Positions 47,350-57,266 of a stretch of DNA of 64,000 bases are shown here, piece after piece; positions within the stretch are counted from its first letter, which is position 1, and the number at the start of each line of letters is the position of its first letter. This DNA is from Nemertoderma westbladi (taxonomy: Eukaryota; Xenacoelomorpha; Nemertodermatida; Nemertodermatidae), in NCBI GenBank assembly GCA_032718475.1, contig JAUCBJ010009082.1, positions 1-64,000 on the forward strand, read 5' to 3'. The position numbers and the translations under genes are program-made. The notes under the pieces were generated by a model. That model was not told where the DNA came from. It saw only the letters and a list, made by a program, of their open reading frames with translations, and did not search any database.

Positions 47350-50300
47350 TTAGAAACCACCCCTGCCTCGTTTATTTGGCCCACCACGTTGACCTCTTCC
47401 TCCACCACGGAAGGATGACTTCCCTGAATTCGTTCCCCTGGTAGCAAATTTCCCTCTTCCAGAATTTCCACGATTTCCTCTACCAGAACTTCCACGATTT
47501 CCTCTACCAGAATTTCCACGATTTCCTCTACCAGAATGTTGTTGATTTCCTCCACGACCCCCACCAGCTGATCCTCCAGAACCATGGTGACTATAATCAT
47601 CTCCACCATAACTTTGATTCGGGAATTGTTGTTCACTGTGGGCGGGAGGCCATGGGCCACCAACTGATGCATTTCCTCCTGTAAGAAATGGTGGGTGAGC
47701 AGCCCCTGTTGTGCCTGTTTGCTGCCTAGCAACAGCGTATCGAGGTTGGCTGGGGGGACCACATGGCCGTTGTGGTGGTGTTGCAAACTGACTCTGAGGT
47801 TGGTAAGGTTCAGTCAATGAAGGACGATGATGTTGGTTAGCAATGGGCACATCCAACAGAGATGGCAGATTTGGTGTCTGAGTTGAGTTAAAAGAAGCAA
47901 CCTGTGAAGGTTGACTTGATGGCGGAGCATTAGAGTAAGGGTGTTGGTATGGAGCAGTAGACACTGATTGACTTGAGAAATTATAAGGAACTCTTCCAGA
48001 TCTTGATTGATTAGACTGTTGTGGCTGCTGAAATGGTGAACCAGTTCCTGGTTGATTTGTTTGATGTGGCTGTTGATATGGTGAACCAGTTCCTGGTTGA
48101 TTTGCCTGATGTGGCTGTTGATATTGTGAATCAATCTTACCTGATTGATTTGTCTGTAGTCGCTGTTGATATGGTGAGCCAGAACCTTCTTGATTTGTAT
48201 GAGGTTGCTTATTTGTATCACTGCCTGAGCGAATTAGCTGCTGCTGATACTGATATGTTCCTGGTTGATTTGAATGACGAATGTCGAATATCGTTTGCTG
48301 ATGCTGATGCTGATATTGGCTAGCGCTAACAGCAGGTGGCTGATGCATATATGGATCAATATTCGATTGACTTGATTTTGATTGAGGTTCTGCTTGATGA
48401 ACAGACTGTTGTATAGAAGACATCTGATAGGATGGATTATCTTTGTTAACCCCACCATGTGTAGGAGGATAGTTTGAATGTCCACTATCTGCAAATTGTA
48501 GAGATGGAGAGTTACTGTATGAAGGATGATGTGATCTATGAGCTGTATTAGCTTCAGACCACTGATCCACTTGGCTTCCATAGGAAGGTCTCATATCATT
48601 GCCTCTACCACCACGCTGCTGGTCTCCTGATGCAGCTGTTTGTGTGGGCTTATATGATTGAACAGTGTTAGAAAAATGTGAGTCAACAGAAGAAGGATTT
48701 GGGGGAACATCTGACTCGTTGGTATAGTAATGAACAGATGTATCAGGATTTGTGTATATGCTCTTGCCAAAGATATCTTGTTGGGAATGGTAATTTGCAT
48801 CTGAAGCAAAATTAGTAGGCCTAGTGTTATTATAAGCTAGTTCATGTGAACGGGACTGTGAAGCTGCATTTACATCACTGTAATGACTTGTCTTCTCAGA
48901 TTGATCAGAAATTGACAATGTAGGCGTAGGTGTAACAAAAGATTGGGTTGCCTGTGGCTTTAAGCCAGGTGGAGGCTCCCCTAAAATTGAACCAGTTGGT
49001 TGAGTGGAGTTAGGATATGGTTGAGGAAGTATCGTGCTGGCTTGTAATGGATATCCTCCACCATATGGGACATGGCTAACAGGTTGTGGTGGTATATACG
49101 GTAAAGGTGGAGGACCAGCAGGTGGAATGCCAACACTAGGTAATGCAGGGGCATAGGCATTAGGAACAGGTGCCATAATCATACCTGGCATAGGCATGGG
49201 GTATGCTGGATAGCCTGCAGGAAACTGCTGGTTTGGATAAGCTCCCAATAAAGGTGGTACAGTTTGGAATCCAGGTTGATAGAATGTGCCATACTGTGCA
49301 GAAACCATTGAAGGATTAGTACCGGTACCACTTTGTGAAGATGGTTGCGATGTAGCAGTTGGAGGATCAACTGTTGCTGGTGTTTTTTGGGAAATCACAG
49401 GCTTCTGAATCTCAGGATATATATTGGTGGTACTGTCTGCAGCATCTTCATCTACATCTACAAACACCATTTCGTAACGATGAGTTCTAGTGTTGTATAC
49501 CCTTCTCTGCTTTTTATTGGACAATCGCTTTGAATGATAATCATTACTGCTTGTTCGCTTTTTTGAATCTTTGTATTGTAAAGGTGATGGAGATCGTCTA
49601 ACCTTGCTATATCGCCCTGATTCAAAAGAAGAATCCCTTTTCAAATGTTGTTTCTCATATGTTGCAGAATGTTGTAATGGCTGATAAGACATCTTGAAGA
49701 CACTTTCACTAGGTTTAGACAAACTGGATAGTAATTTGTTAACCGTTTGCAATGTTGCCTCTGCTGATGCATCTCTCTCAACACTAGAATTCGATTGAAC
49801 ACCACAACTTTTTTCAAGCTTATCAACACTACCTGAAACATCTTTCTCAGATATTGGACCCACCTTCCCCATAACATCAGTTTCTTGGACTTTCAGCGAT
49901 TCATTATCCGATATTATAGACCGTTTTTGCACTGATTCAATGATTTCACCTGAAGCTTGAACTATATTACATCCAGTGTCAGCTGTATGTGATTCATTTG
50001 TTGATGTGTGACTTACTACTTGAGTACCTGTTATTAATTGTTTGTTTGAATTATCTAGTTCATGACCTGCATCACTATGACTACCATCTCTTGTTTCCTT
50101 GATTTCTAAACCTCTTTTGATCTCTGACCCTGACTGGTTTATATTAGTAGGATCACTCTTAGTATAATGATGCTCACTTAACTTGTCCTTAACAGATCCA
50201 CTAATTGTAAATTCATCCTTGGCGGATCTCCTCTGAACGTTGCCCTTTCCTTTTGCACTGAGTTCACTATCCAATTTCAGATCTTCAATTAAATCATCTC

Positions 50301-51444
50301 GAACATCAACAGATCCACGATTGTTAGAATCGCCATGGGCGTTTCTTGGTTCACTATATTCCTTGACGGAACCACCCTTATCACATCTCTCATCAAGAGA
50401 AGGTCCACTCCTCCCATATCTGTTATTCTCTGAATATGTTTTCTCATGTCTAAATGACCTCTTATCAGTAAATTCTTCTCTGGCCGATCTTCTTGATTGA
50501 CCTCCATGATAAGTTTCCCTTCTCTCTCCGGTTTCAAGTTTGGAAGATTTTCCATAATTCACATTTTCATAAGGTGCTCTATCAATATGTCCAATCTTAG
50601 AAACCTGCCTCTGTGAAAACTCGTCTTTTGCATTCCTCCTTCTATGATATTCTTCCCTGGGCATTTGTCTTCCACTAAATTCCTCCTTTGCTGATCGTCT
50701 TTTGAAAGAGAAATCATCAACATGACCATCATTCGGGGGGGCCAACAACCTCTCAAGATCAGATAATAATTTATCATTGCTGTGCTCGCCATAATGCTCA
50801 ATATCTTTAAATGTTTGGGAACTATATTCATCCTTTTTAGAGGGAAATATCTTATCATAGTATTCCCGATTTTTAGGTGATCTGGTGTCAAATTCCTCAT
50901 TGTCAGAAGGGAATCTTTTGTCAGAATATTTTCCACGTGCCACAGTATCCCTTGGAATAAAACCGGAATCTCTTTTTGTATTCCCATAATGTGTGGAGTT
51001 ATCTCTTTGGTTGTCTCCCTCTCGCAACCCAGATCGCGATTCATAACCTTGGTTTTCCCTTGGCCTCTGATTATTTCCATAGTTACCAGTAACAAACTGC
51101 TTTCCATCTGATTTCCTATCATAATATGTAGAACCAGTATTTCGTAATCTTCCTTCTTTTGTGTCACCCTTTTCATTATAATATGATCGATGGTCAAAAC
51201 TCTCAGTTTTCCTCATGTTTCTTTCCCTATCACCATCACCATGATCACCTCTTCTACTGGCAAAGCTGTCATTAGGTCGACTATAGTAGCTATCTATTCT
51301 GCCACTATGGTGTCTGTCGTGGGGTCTCGGGGAACCATGTCCTGCTCGGTAATTGGAACCACCACGACCATTGCGCCTCCCACTTCGATCACCCTTGTTT
51401 GCCGAATAACGACCTTGTTGCGTATAATAATTGTCACGATTCAT
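47350..51444 (-). CDS. RG/RGG-, Pro- and Gln-rich low-complexity protein (1364 aa), probably RNA-associated
   Basis: A single uninterrupted coding region with no gene name I can assign. I start it at ATG 51444 (MNRDNYYTQQGRYSANKG); the frame runs ten codons further up but only to a TTG. The N-terminal ~400 residues are charged, rich in R, D, S and Y, with four copies of RRSAKDEF-like motifs (about residues 249, 269, 318 and 405). A basic stretch (SKVRRSPSPLQYKDSKKRTS, then KKQRRVYNTRTHRYEMVFVD) follows near 625-680. Next come a Pro/Tyr/Met-rich region, then a Gln-rich region with 15-residue repeats (NQPGTGSPYQQPHQT), and finally a C-terminal RGG/RG tail (SGRGNRGN repeats, ending GQRGGPNKRGRGGF). 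There is no RRM, KH or zinc finger. Composition suggests a disordered nuclear or RNP-granule protein methylated on arginine; this is inference. Confidence 0.85.
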   Translation of the reverse strand: MNRDNYYTQQGRYSANKGDRSGRRNGRGGSNYRAGHGSPRPHDRHHSGRIDSYYSRPNDSFASRRGDHGDGDRERNMRKTESFDHRSYYNEKGDTKEGRLRNTGSTYYDRKSDGKQFVTGNYGNNQRPRENQGYESRSGLREGDNQRDNSTHYGNTKRDSGFIPRDTVARGKYSDKRFPSDNEEFDTRSPKNREYYDKIFPSKKDEYSSQTFKDIEHYGEHSNDKLLSDLERLLAPPNDGHVDDFSFKRRSAKEEFSGRQMPREEYHRRRNAKDEFSQRQVSKIGHIDRAPYENVNYGKSSKLETGERRETYHGGQSRRSAREEFTDKRSFRHEKTYSENNRYGRSGPSLDERCDKGGSVKEYSEPRNAHGDSNNRGSVDVRDDLIEDLKLDSELSAKGKGNVQRRSAKDEFTISGSVKDKLSEHHYTKSDPTNINQSGSEIKRGLEIKETRDGSHSDAGHELDNSNKQLITGTQVVSHTSTNESHTADTGCNIVQASGEIIESVQKRSIISDNESLKVQETDVMGKVGPISEKDVSGSVDKLEKSCGVQSNSSVERDASAEATLQTVNKLLSSLSKPSESVFKMSYQPLQHSATYEKQHLKRDSSFESGRYSKVRRSPSPLQYKDSKKRTSSNDYHSKRLSNKKQRRVYNTRTHRYEMVFVDVDEDAADSTTNIYPEIQKPVISQKTPATVDPPTATSQPSSQSGTGTNPSMVSAQYGTFYQPGFQTVPPLLGAYPNQQFPAGYPAYPMPMPGMIMAPVPNAYAPALPSVGIPPAGPPPLPYIPPQPVSHVPYGGGYPLQASTILPQPYPNSTQPTGSILGEPPPGLKPQATQSFVTPTPTLSISDQSEKTSHYSDVNAASQSRSHELAYNNTRPTNFASDANYHSQQDIFGKSIYTNPDTSVHYYTNESDVPPNPSSVDSHFSNTVQSYKPTQTAASGDQQRGGRGNDMRPSYGSQVDQWSEANTAHRSHHPSYSNSPSLQFADSGHSNYPPTHGGVNKDNPSYQMSSIQQSVHQAEPQSKSSQSNIDPYMHQPPAVSASQYQHQHQQTIFDIRHSNQPGTYQYQQQLIRSGSDTNKQPHTNQEGSGSPYQQRLQTNQSGKIDSQYQQPHQANQPGTGSPYQQPHQTNQPGTGSPFQQPQQSNQSRSGRVPYNFSSQSVSTAPYQHPYSNAPPSSQPSQVASFNSTQTPNLPSLLDVPIANQHHRPSLTEPYQPQSQFATPPQRPCGPPSQPRYAVARQQTGTTGAAHPPFLTGGNASVGGPWPPAHSEQQFPNQSYGGDDYSHHGSGGSAGGGRGGNQQHSGRGNRGNSGRGNRGSSGRGNRGNSGRGKFATRGTNSGKSSFRGGGRGQRGGPNKRGRGGF
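47452..47540 (-). repeat. 24-bp coding repeat in the RGG tail
   Basis: Three to four tandem units of 24 bp encode eight residues each (GRGNRGNS/GRGNRGSS), keeping frame. They extend the RG-rich tail. Confidence 0.88.
48005..48200 (-). repeat. 45-bp coding repeat in the Gln-rich region
   Basis: Four to five units of about 45 bp encode the 15-residue motif NQPGTGSPYQQPHQT. The two central units are nearly identical and the outer units are diverged (SGKIDSQYQQ, GSGSPYQQRLQT). Frame is kept throughout. Confidence 0.85.
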
Positions 51445-51460
51445 TTTGTATATATTAGTA

Positions 51461-51485
51461 CCTACAGCAGACAAGAAAAACCGAA
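51461..51485 (-). other. Candidate 3' splice site upstream of the RGG start codon
   Basis: On the minus strand, GGTTTTTCTTGTCTGCTGTAG precedes the first exonic base at 51461, in a good pyrimidine tract, 17 nt before the ATG. This suggests that the coding exon is preceded by an intron in the 5' UTR and a non-coding first exon further right. It would also explain why the upstream TTG-started extension is not coding. Confidence 0.45.
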
Positions 51486-52207
51486 AAGTAACTAAACCTA
51501 ATCATAATAAAAGGCTGACTACCTAATATTTAGGCATATCAATTAGCACTTCAGCACTTAGCAGATTAGTAGCTGGAATCGAATAGAAGGTTATGCAGTA
51601 CAGGCAGACTGGCAGACAGGACTACCGCTACCACTCTGCTCTGTTACTCACACCTCAATCACTCAATCTGAAACCTCTATATGACTATCTGACTACAGGT
51701 ACAGCGGTATATCCATTCATACAAAAATTGGAATATGTTAATACAATAAAAAGGAAGATACCAGTCATCAGCCAGTCAGACAATTGACAATACCACAATC
51801 TGACAATAGGTCAGTCAGTCAGTAGGTACTAGGTACCGTAGTCCGTCCGTACCAACCCCAGATTACCAGTACTAATTCGTTTATAAATTTACGAGGTTGT
51901 ACAGAGAATTTCAGGATTTGTACAGGCTATCTGACTATGGCAGTATGGTGTGTAGTGGCTAGTCAGCTCTGCTGCTCCGGACTGGTAGTGTATTAGGCCT
52001 ACCAGAGTATTCTATTACAGTATTATATTATGACACTATGAGAGTATTTCTGTACTTCAGTCTGTCAGTACTGCAGTAGGCCTACCGCCGTAACCGGTAT
52101 TTGGTTTCTTACATCTTACATTGGTCAGTTGGTTATGCTTATAGTTCCTCCGTTCAGCCGTTAGTTAGCCTAGTGGTTAGTTGGTCAGGCCAGGCCTCAC
52201 CCCAGCT
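51486..52207. other. Upstream flank of the RGG gene
   Basis: Probable 5' region of the RGG gene. Rich in CAGTC/GACTG and TAGGCCTA words, with no long open frame and no identifiable core promoter element. Confidence 0.4.
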
Positions 52208-53286
52208 GCCAGCTAGGAACTTCCTGCCAAAAGGGGCTGTCTCGACAGCCAAAATCGCGATAGACAAATTCATGAATTCCTCATTCAGTCGGGGAGAAGT
52301 TCTATTTTCAACTGAGTTGAAATTTCAACTTTATTTTTTTTAAATTCAACTTTTTATTAAAATTCAACTTTTGGAGTAGAGTTTAAAATTCAACTTTTGG
52401 AGTAGAGTTTAAAATTCAACTTTTGGAGTACCGGTAGCTTTGGAAATACTGAAATATGGAATTGGAATCCATTACTGGTATTCCATTGTCAGATTGTATA
52501 ATACAGTAGGTAATAATTATGACATTCAGCGGTAATTTAATACATCTAATAAACTGATAAATTCCCGTAGTATTTCAGTATCGGTATTTCAGCTAATTTG
52601 CAAATGTAATCACTTAAAATATTTTTTAAAAAAGTATTCCCGACGGTGAAAGTTGTTATTCCATCGGTAGGCCTAATGAGGGTAAATTTTTCGAGTTACA
52701 TCCATAAAAACAAACAAAATACCCCTTCTGTCAGTCTATGACGTCTTGGGGGCCTTCTGCAGTTCTGCGCCTCCTGCCATTTTAGAGTTGAATTTACAAT
52801 TTAAAAGTTGAATTTAAAAAAAAAGTTTTAACTCAGTTGAAATTTGAACTTCTCCCTGACTGTCTGACTGTCATTGAATATCATGGGAAAATAAATATTT
52901 TGGCGGTGCCTCCGCCTCTGCTGTTCTAATAGCGTTACCGGTATATACTGATATAGAAAGCTAGGCTGCTAGGCATACCAGGACCAGTAGATAGAGGATT
53001 TCTAACTTTATATTATGTACCCGGTATGAAAAAAAAATTAATTATTATGCTTGCTTTTGTTTTAATTCAGCAGTCTGCAGTCTGTTCAGTAATTAACAAT
53101 TAATCAAATTCCTGCCCCATTTTGGCTGTCCTGTGCTGTCTCTGTCTGGGTTTTGAAAAGCATGTCTAGACAGTTTTCCTGTCTGCCTGTGGCAGTGCTG
53201 CAGTGGCAGTGTAGTAAATCCAGCCTGGCTGCCTGGTATTGGCTGTTAGGACAGTCCCTTTTCGGCAGGAAGTTCCTAGCTGCAAC
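52208..53286. repeat. Outer inverted repeat pair (arms 52208-52242 and 53251-53286)
   Basis: The left arm GCTAGGAACTTCCTGCC, followed by AAAAGGGGCTGT, is matched by its inverted copy at 53251-53286 with a few mismatches. The pair encloses the foldback element at 52286-52862. It may be the end pair of a larger non-autonomous element or two opposed copies of a dispersed repeat. Confidence 0.55.
52286..52862. mobile_element. Foldback (MITE-like) element beginning CAGTC
   Basis: The left end CAGTCGGGGAGAAGTTC and the following AACTGAGTTGAAATTTCAAC are mirrored at the right end as an inverted copy (GTTTTAACTCAGTTGAAATT, then CTTCTCCCTGACTG). Length is 577 bp. Near the left arm a 26-bp unit (AAAATTCAACTTTTGGAGTA core) occurs about three times. 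There is no transposase and no clear target duplication. Confidence 0.65.
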
Positions 53287-53896
53287 CTATCAGTGTCAGT
53301 CAATTCAGCTGTTCAGTACAGCAGTCAGGCAGTAGGCCTACCTACTGTCAGACTGTACTGTCATTGACTGTGGCTGTGGCAAGTGCAGAAGTGTGGCATG
53401 GCTATGGCATAGCCTAACTGCCTAATTAATTTACCGTACCGCAGTACCGGGGACCGGTACCTACCTGACTGCCTGACTGCTGGACTGCCGGTAACCCTAA
53501 ATCTAACAGTATAACCATGATAACAGTATAAACTGCTTAACAAGCTGACAAGATCAGTCTAATTCATCATATATACTAGGCCTACTACTGCGAGACTGCA
53601 CTGTACTAGTACTACCGGCAGACCGGTAGGCCTACTAACTAGCTAACAGACTGTCTGACTGTAGGCAGTACTGCAGTAGGCCTATCTACAACCAGCTGAC
53701 CAGTACTGCAGTACTGCAGTAGTACCGGCACTTGTGACTTGTCAGCTTGCAGCTTGGTCGATAGAACGATAGAGCTCGGACACCTGGCAGCCTGGCTGCA
53801 GGACACGGACAGTAGGGCCTACACAGCTACAGCAGTCAGACAGTAAGACTGTGGAAATGAGACCATTTCAGCATTTAAACTTCCAAGCTTCACACT
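52863..53896. other. Non-coding, CAGTC- and TAGGCCTA-rich
   Basis: Apart from the right arm of the outer inverted repeat, this stretch is simple-looking sequence dominated by CAG, CTG, GTAC and TAGGCCTA words. No gene. Confidence 0.4.
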
Positions 53897-55605
53897 GTCA
53901 CAGGGGTATATCTTTTGCGTAGAGGTATAGGCCTAGCCTATATAGAGGCTACATGAAGGTAGGTGTAGCCTACATGTGTAGATGCACGTGTAGACTGTAG
54001 GGTGAATATAGGTAGGTGTAGTCCCATAGATATTAATGTACCCCTAATTTACTGATTTATGTGTCAACTTGCAGTAACGTGATACACGGTCGTCAATCAG
54101 GATGTATGGCAATAATCTCTGATCTCCACGGTACAATACGGTACATCAACCTGCAGACCTGTCTGCTGTCAGACAACAGGTTTTACTGCATACTGTAGTA
54201 CTGTATAAATATCAAACAATGCGTTCTGATTATACTAAAGTCCCTTACTCGTCATAAATATTAGGCCCGAATAAATTTGAGTATGCTAAAGCCACGAAAG
54301 GCATCATTCCATTAGATTAACTCGTTCTGATTTATATGTTTATTGAGTAAGAGTAACCTAACCAAACAGCCATCATCGCGGGGACTATAGTCTACCAGAA
54401 ACCCTGACCTCCCTCTGCCCCTCTTTATCTGTTTATCAACCATACATCCATGGGACTTGAACAGTACTTCAGCATTGAAATGTTTTGGACGTTTTGTTTT
54501 GAAAGTAAAAATATAGAAGTCTGGAAGTTTTGTTTGTTTTAATTTTTCAGGCAGTCACATTCCACCAACCAGCAACAGTCCCATCCCGCGGACTACCACA
54601 CTGTTTCATTATAAAGTATTCCCATCTCGATGATGGGAATTAATCAGTAATCCGATGGGATTCAAATCCCATCTCGAAGTAACAGCAAAACAATAACACG
54701 AAAGTCAATAGCTTTACAGTTATATTTGATTGCATTGAAAGTTAATAGAAAGAAGAAGTTAAATTGCATATCCATTAAAATATCATGAAATTGATACGGC
54801 AGTTTACTGGTTTATAGTAGATTAAAACGGCCACAGCAAGATTTATAAAATGGAAAATAAGTAAAATCAGCACACAATATTATCAATATAGACATTGAAG
54901 ACAATTTAATAAACAAATATTATAAAAAAATATCTACTAACAATCAATACATGATATATGTATACATCAGCGACTACCATCATCGCCACTCTGGTTCAAT
55001 CAGTCAGTCCGGTATCATTGTTAGCGTTTTGTTGAATCACCCACTCATCTGTCATTTTCAGACCATCATGGACACCGACGACGAGCTCTAACCCTAACCG
55101 TTAGTCGATTCCTCCTTGACTGGAAACATCAGGTTCGGGCCGTTCGGCCCATACAAAGTCATTAGCCTCCATATGCCTGAACCCGCAGGATCATATAAGA
55201 TCTACAGTATGTATCGGTATATCGTTCAGTCGTTTTTTCCTTTGTCAGTACTGTAGTATTGATAGGCTCCGTCTCGTGGGTATTCAGGGGACCCCCATTC
55301 GACGTATTCGCATCTCCTCCTGGTTGTTTCGGGTACCACCGCCCGCCATACTGCCATATGCGCATCTCTTCGTGGTTATTCCGGGTACCACCCCCGTTCG
55401 CCGCATTCGCATCTCATCGAGGAAGTTCCGGTCCGGGTACCCCGTGTAGGCCTATTCATTCATCATTGTTGTTTTTAAAGACCTACCTACGTCCTACACC
55501 TACCTACATTCACCCTACACGTGCATCTACATGTAGGCTACACATACCTACATGTAGCCTCTTTGTAGGCTATACCTCTACGCAAAAGTCATACCCCTGT
55601 CACAG
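53897..55605. repeat. Inverted repeat pair of about 125 bp (53897-54022 and 55483-55605)
   Basis: The left arm (CTGTCACAGGGGTAT, then CTTTTGCGTAGAGGTATAG, GAGGCTACATG, ATGCACGTGTAG, GGTAGGTGTAG) is present in reverse complement at 55483-55605 with small indels. The arms enclose about 1.46 kb without coding capacity. It is either a long-terminal-inverted element or two dispersed repeat copies in opposite orientation. Confidence 0.65.
54023..55482. other. Non-coding interior between the inverted arms
   Basis: No recognisable gene. Near 54620-54705 two short CCCATC/GATGGG inverted motifs (CCCATCTCGATGATGGG) can form a hairpin. Short open frames around 55162-55738 lack domains. Confidence 0.4.
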
Positions 55606-55928
55606 TTCTCCATACAGCCTGACAGGAGACAGCCAGCCTTGTCAGCTAGTTAGTTGTCGCAATTTCGTTTCTCCCAACCCTAACAGTCAGACAGTCCCAA
55701 GCCAAGACAAGTCCAGTTCCAGTCAGCCAGTGCAGTAGCCAGTAGGTGGTTGGGGATCTCTTTAAATTTAACCCTCCTGCCTCCCCCGGCACCCGGAAAC
55801 GTGGGGAAAAATGTAAGAAATTTAGAGGATTTTTCAAGATTATTCGATTATTTCCATGGGCAAGGGCTGAAGGGCAAGGGCAAGGGACGTATAGTGTACT
55901 AAGCCTATAGTAATGCCATATTCAGATA

Positions 55929-56459
55929 TTGGACATTAATTATTAGAAGAAGAAGTAATAAAAAATTACGGTAAGGTTTGTTGTTCTATTATAATAGAGT
56001 AACGTATTTATTTAATTTAATTGCGCCTCGGGAATGGCATTAAACCGGTAAAAAACATACGTGGTAAAATAATAAAAATATAATTAATTGATAAAATAAA
56101 AAAAAGAGTTAAGAAAGAAAAATCGCGTTTAGCAGTTAGACTCGGCCAAATATGTTAATGACTTAGCGTTTTGTTTGCAACGTAATAGGTGGTAGATACT
56201 GTATGTTTATGTTAACCGATCACAGTTCTTAATTACAAATATAATCTATAATGTTGTTGGTGGAATGATATACTTTATCATTAGGCCTACATATGTGGAA
56301 TGATAGACTACAATTAATTATTCACAGTAATATAATTCACGTTAATTACGGTTAATTTGGTTCACATAATTACTTTATCTATAATAATACATTACGGTAA
56401 TTATAATAGAACAACAAACCTTACCGTATTTTTTTTATTTCTTCTTATAATGATGTCCA
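55929..56459. mobile_element. Foldback element with about 60-bp inverted ends
   Basis: The left arm 55929-55994 (TTACGGTAAGGTTTGTTGTT core, then CTATTATAAT) is matched by its inverted copy at 56400-56459. AATGCCATA occurs just outside both sides (about 55912 and 56459), but on the left it is about 10 bases from the arm, so a target duplication is only possible. The interior is AT-rich with no open frame. Confidence 0.62.
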
Positions 56460-57266
56460 ATGCCATAAAAGTAGGCTTTCCTGTAAATATAGAAATAAAT
56501 GATTAATATGACTTGCGGCGAGGTGTCCTATAATTTGCGGCGAAATTGCATTCGCAGTGAGGCACCTCGCCGCAAGACACCTCCAAGAGCAGAAGTGGCC
56601 ATACAGTCATGGAGTAGGCCTACTGTACAGATAAAATTGCTGAATGGCTGCCGCGAAAAATTGTAATTTTAGTTTCGGTTCTACTGTTCTAGGCCTACTA
56701 TCACATATCTGTTCCACTAGTACAGGGGGGGGGGGGGGGGGGGGCTGGGAGTAAGGCAACGATTTTGAACATTTCTTCGCGATCTTCGCAAACGTCGCGA
56801 TTATTGCGAAAATCACGAAATTTCGCAAACGTCGCGATTTATTTTTCAATAATATAGGTAAATCTTCACAAACATTATTTATAAATAATATAAAGTTATA
56901 TTTTATCCGCGTTATGTGTGATCTTCCAATTTTACAATCAATGTGTTAACTAATACAATTGTTTCCGTTTGTTAGAGTACGGCAAATTCTTATTATTTAT
57001 TTAAAGTGCTAAAATTGTTAAAATGTTAAAATTCTATAATTTTGAATTAAGTGTGACTAAATTTTCAGAGTTATTTTTCAGATTTAATTTTGTTTTAATT
57101 ACTAGCTATTTCGTAATTGTTGCCACAAAAATACGATTTATAATATATTCTTACATTTTTTTTATTACTTATTTAAATTTCCAAAAAGAATTAAAAAAAT
57201 TAAGATTTCCAAAAAATGAAACTTAGGAATTAAAAATGAAACTTAGCCGAATACACCTACAGCACA
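56460..57266. other. Non-coding 5' flank of the RLE retroelement
   Basis: Contains a 65-bp hairpin (CTTGCGGCGAGGTGTCC at 56512, inverted at 56561-56576) and a poly-G run near 56726-56744. At about 56775-56840 two diverged copies of CTTCGCAAACGTCGCGAT appear, a core motif of the array at 61936-64000. The 57000-57240 part is very AT-rich; GAAACTTAG occurs twice just before the element's first start codon. Confidence 0.5.

Noticed and set aside
51445-51474. Ten-residue N-terminal extension of the RGG protein
   Set aside because: It would begin with TTG. The first ATG is at 51444, and a probable splice acceptor interrupts the extension.
57023-57226. 67-codon open frame before the retroelement
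   Set aside because: Composition is Phe, Ile and Lys from AT-rich DNA; no similarity to an element ORF1 or other protein.
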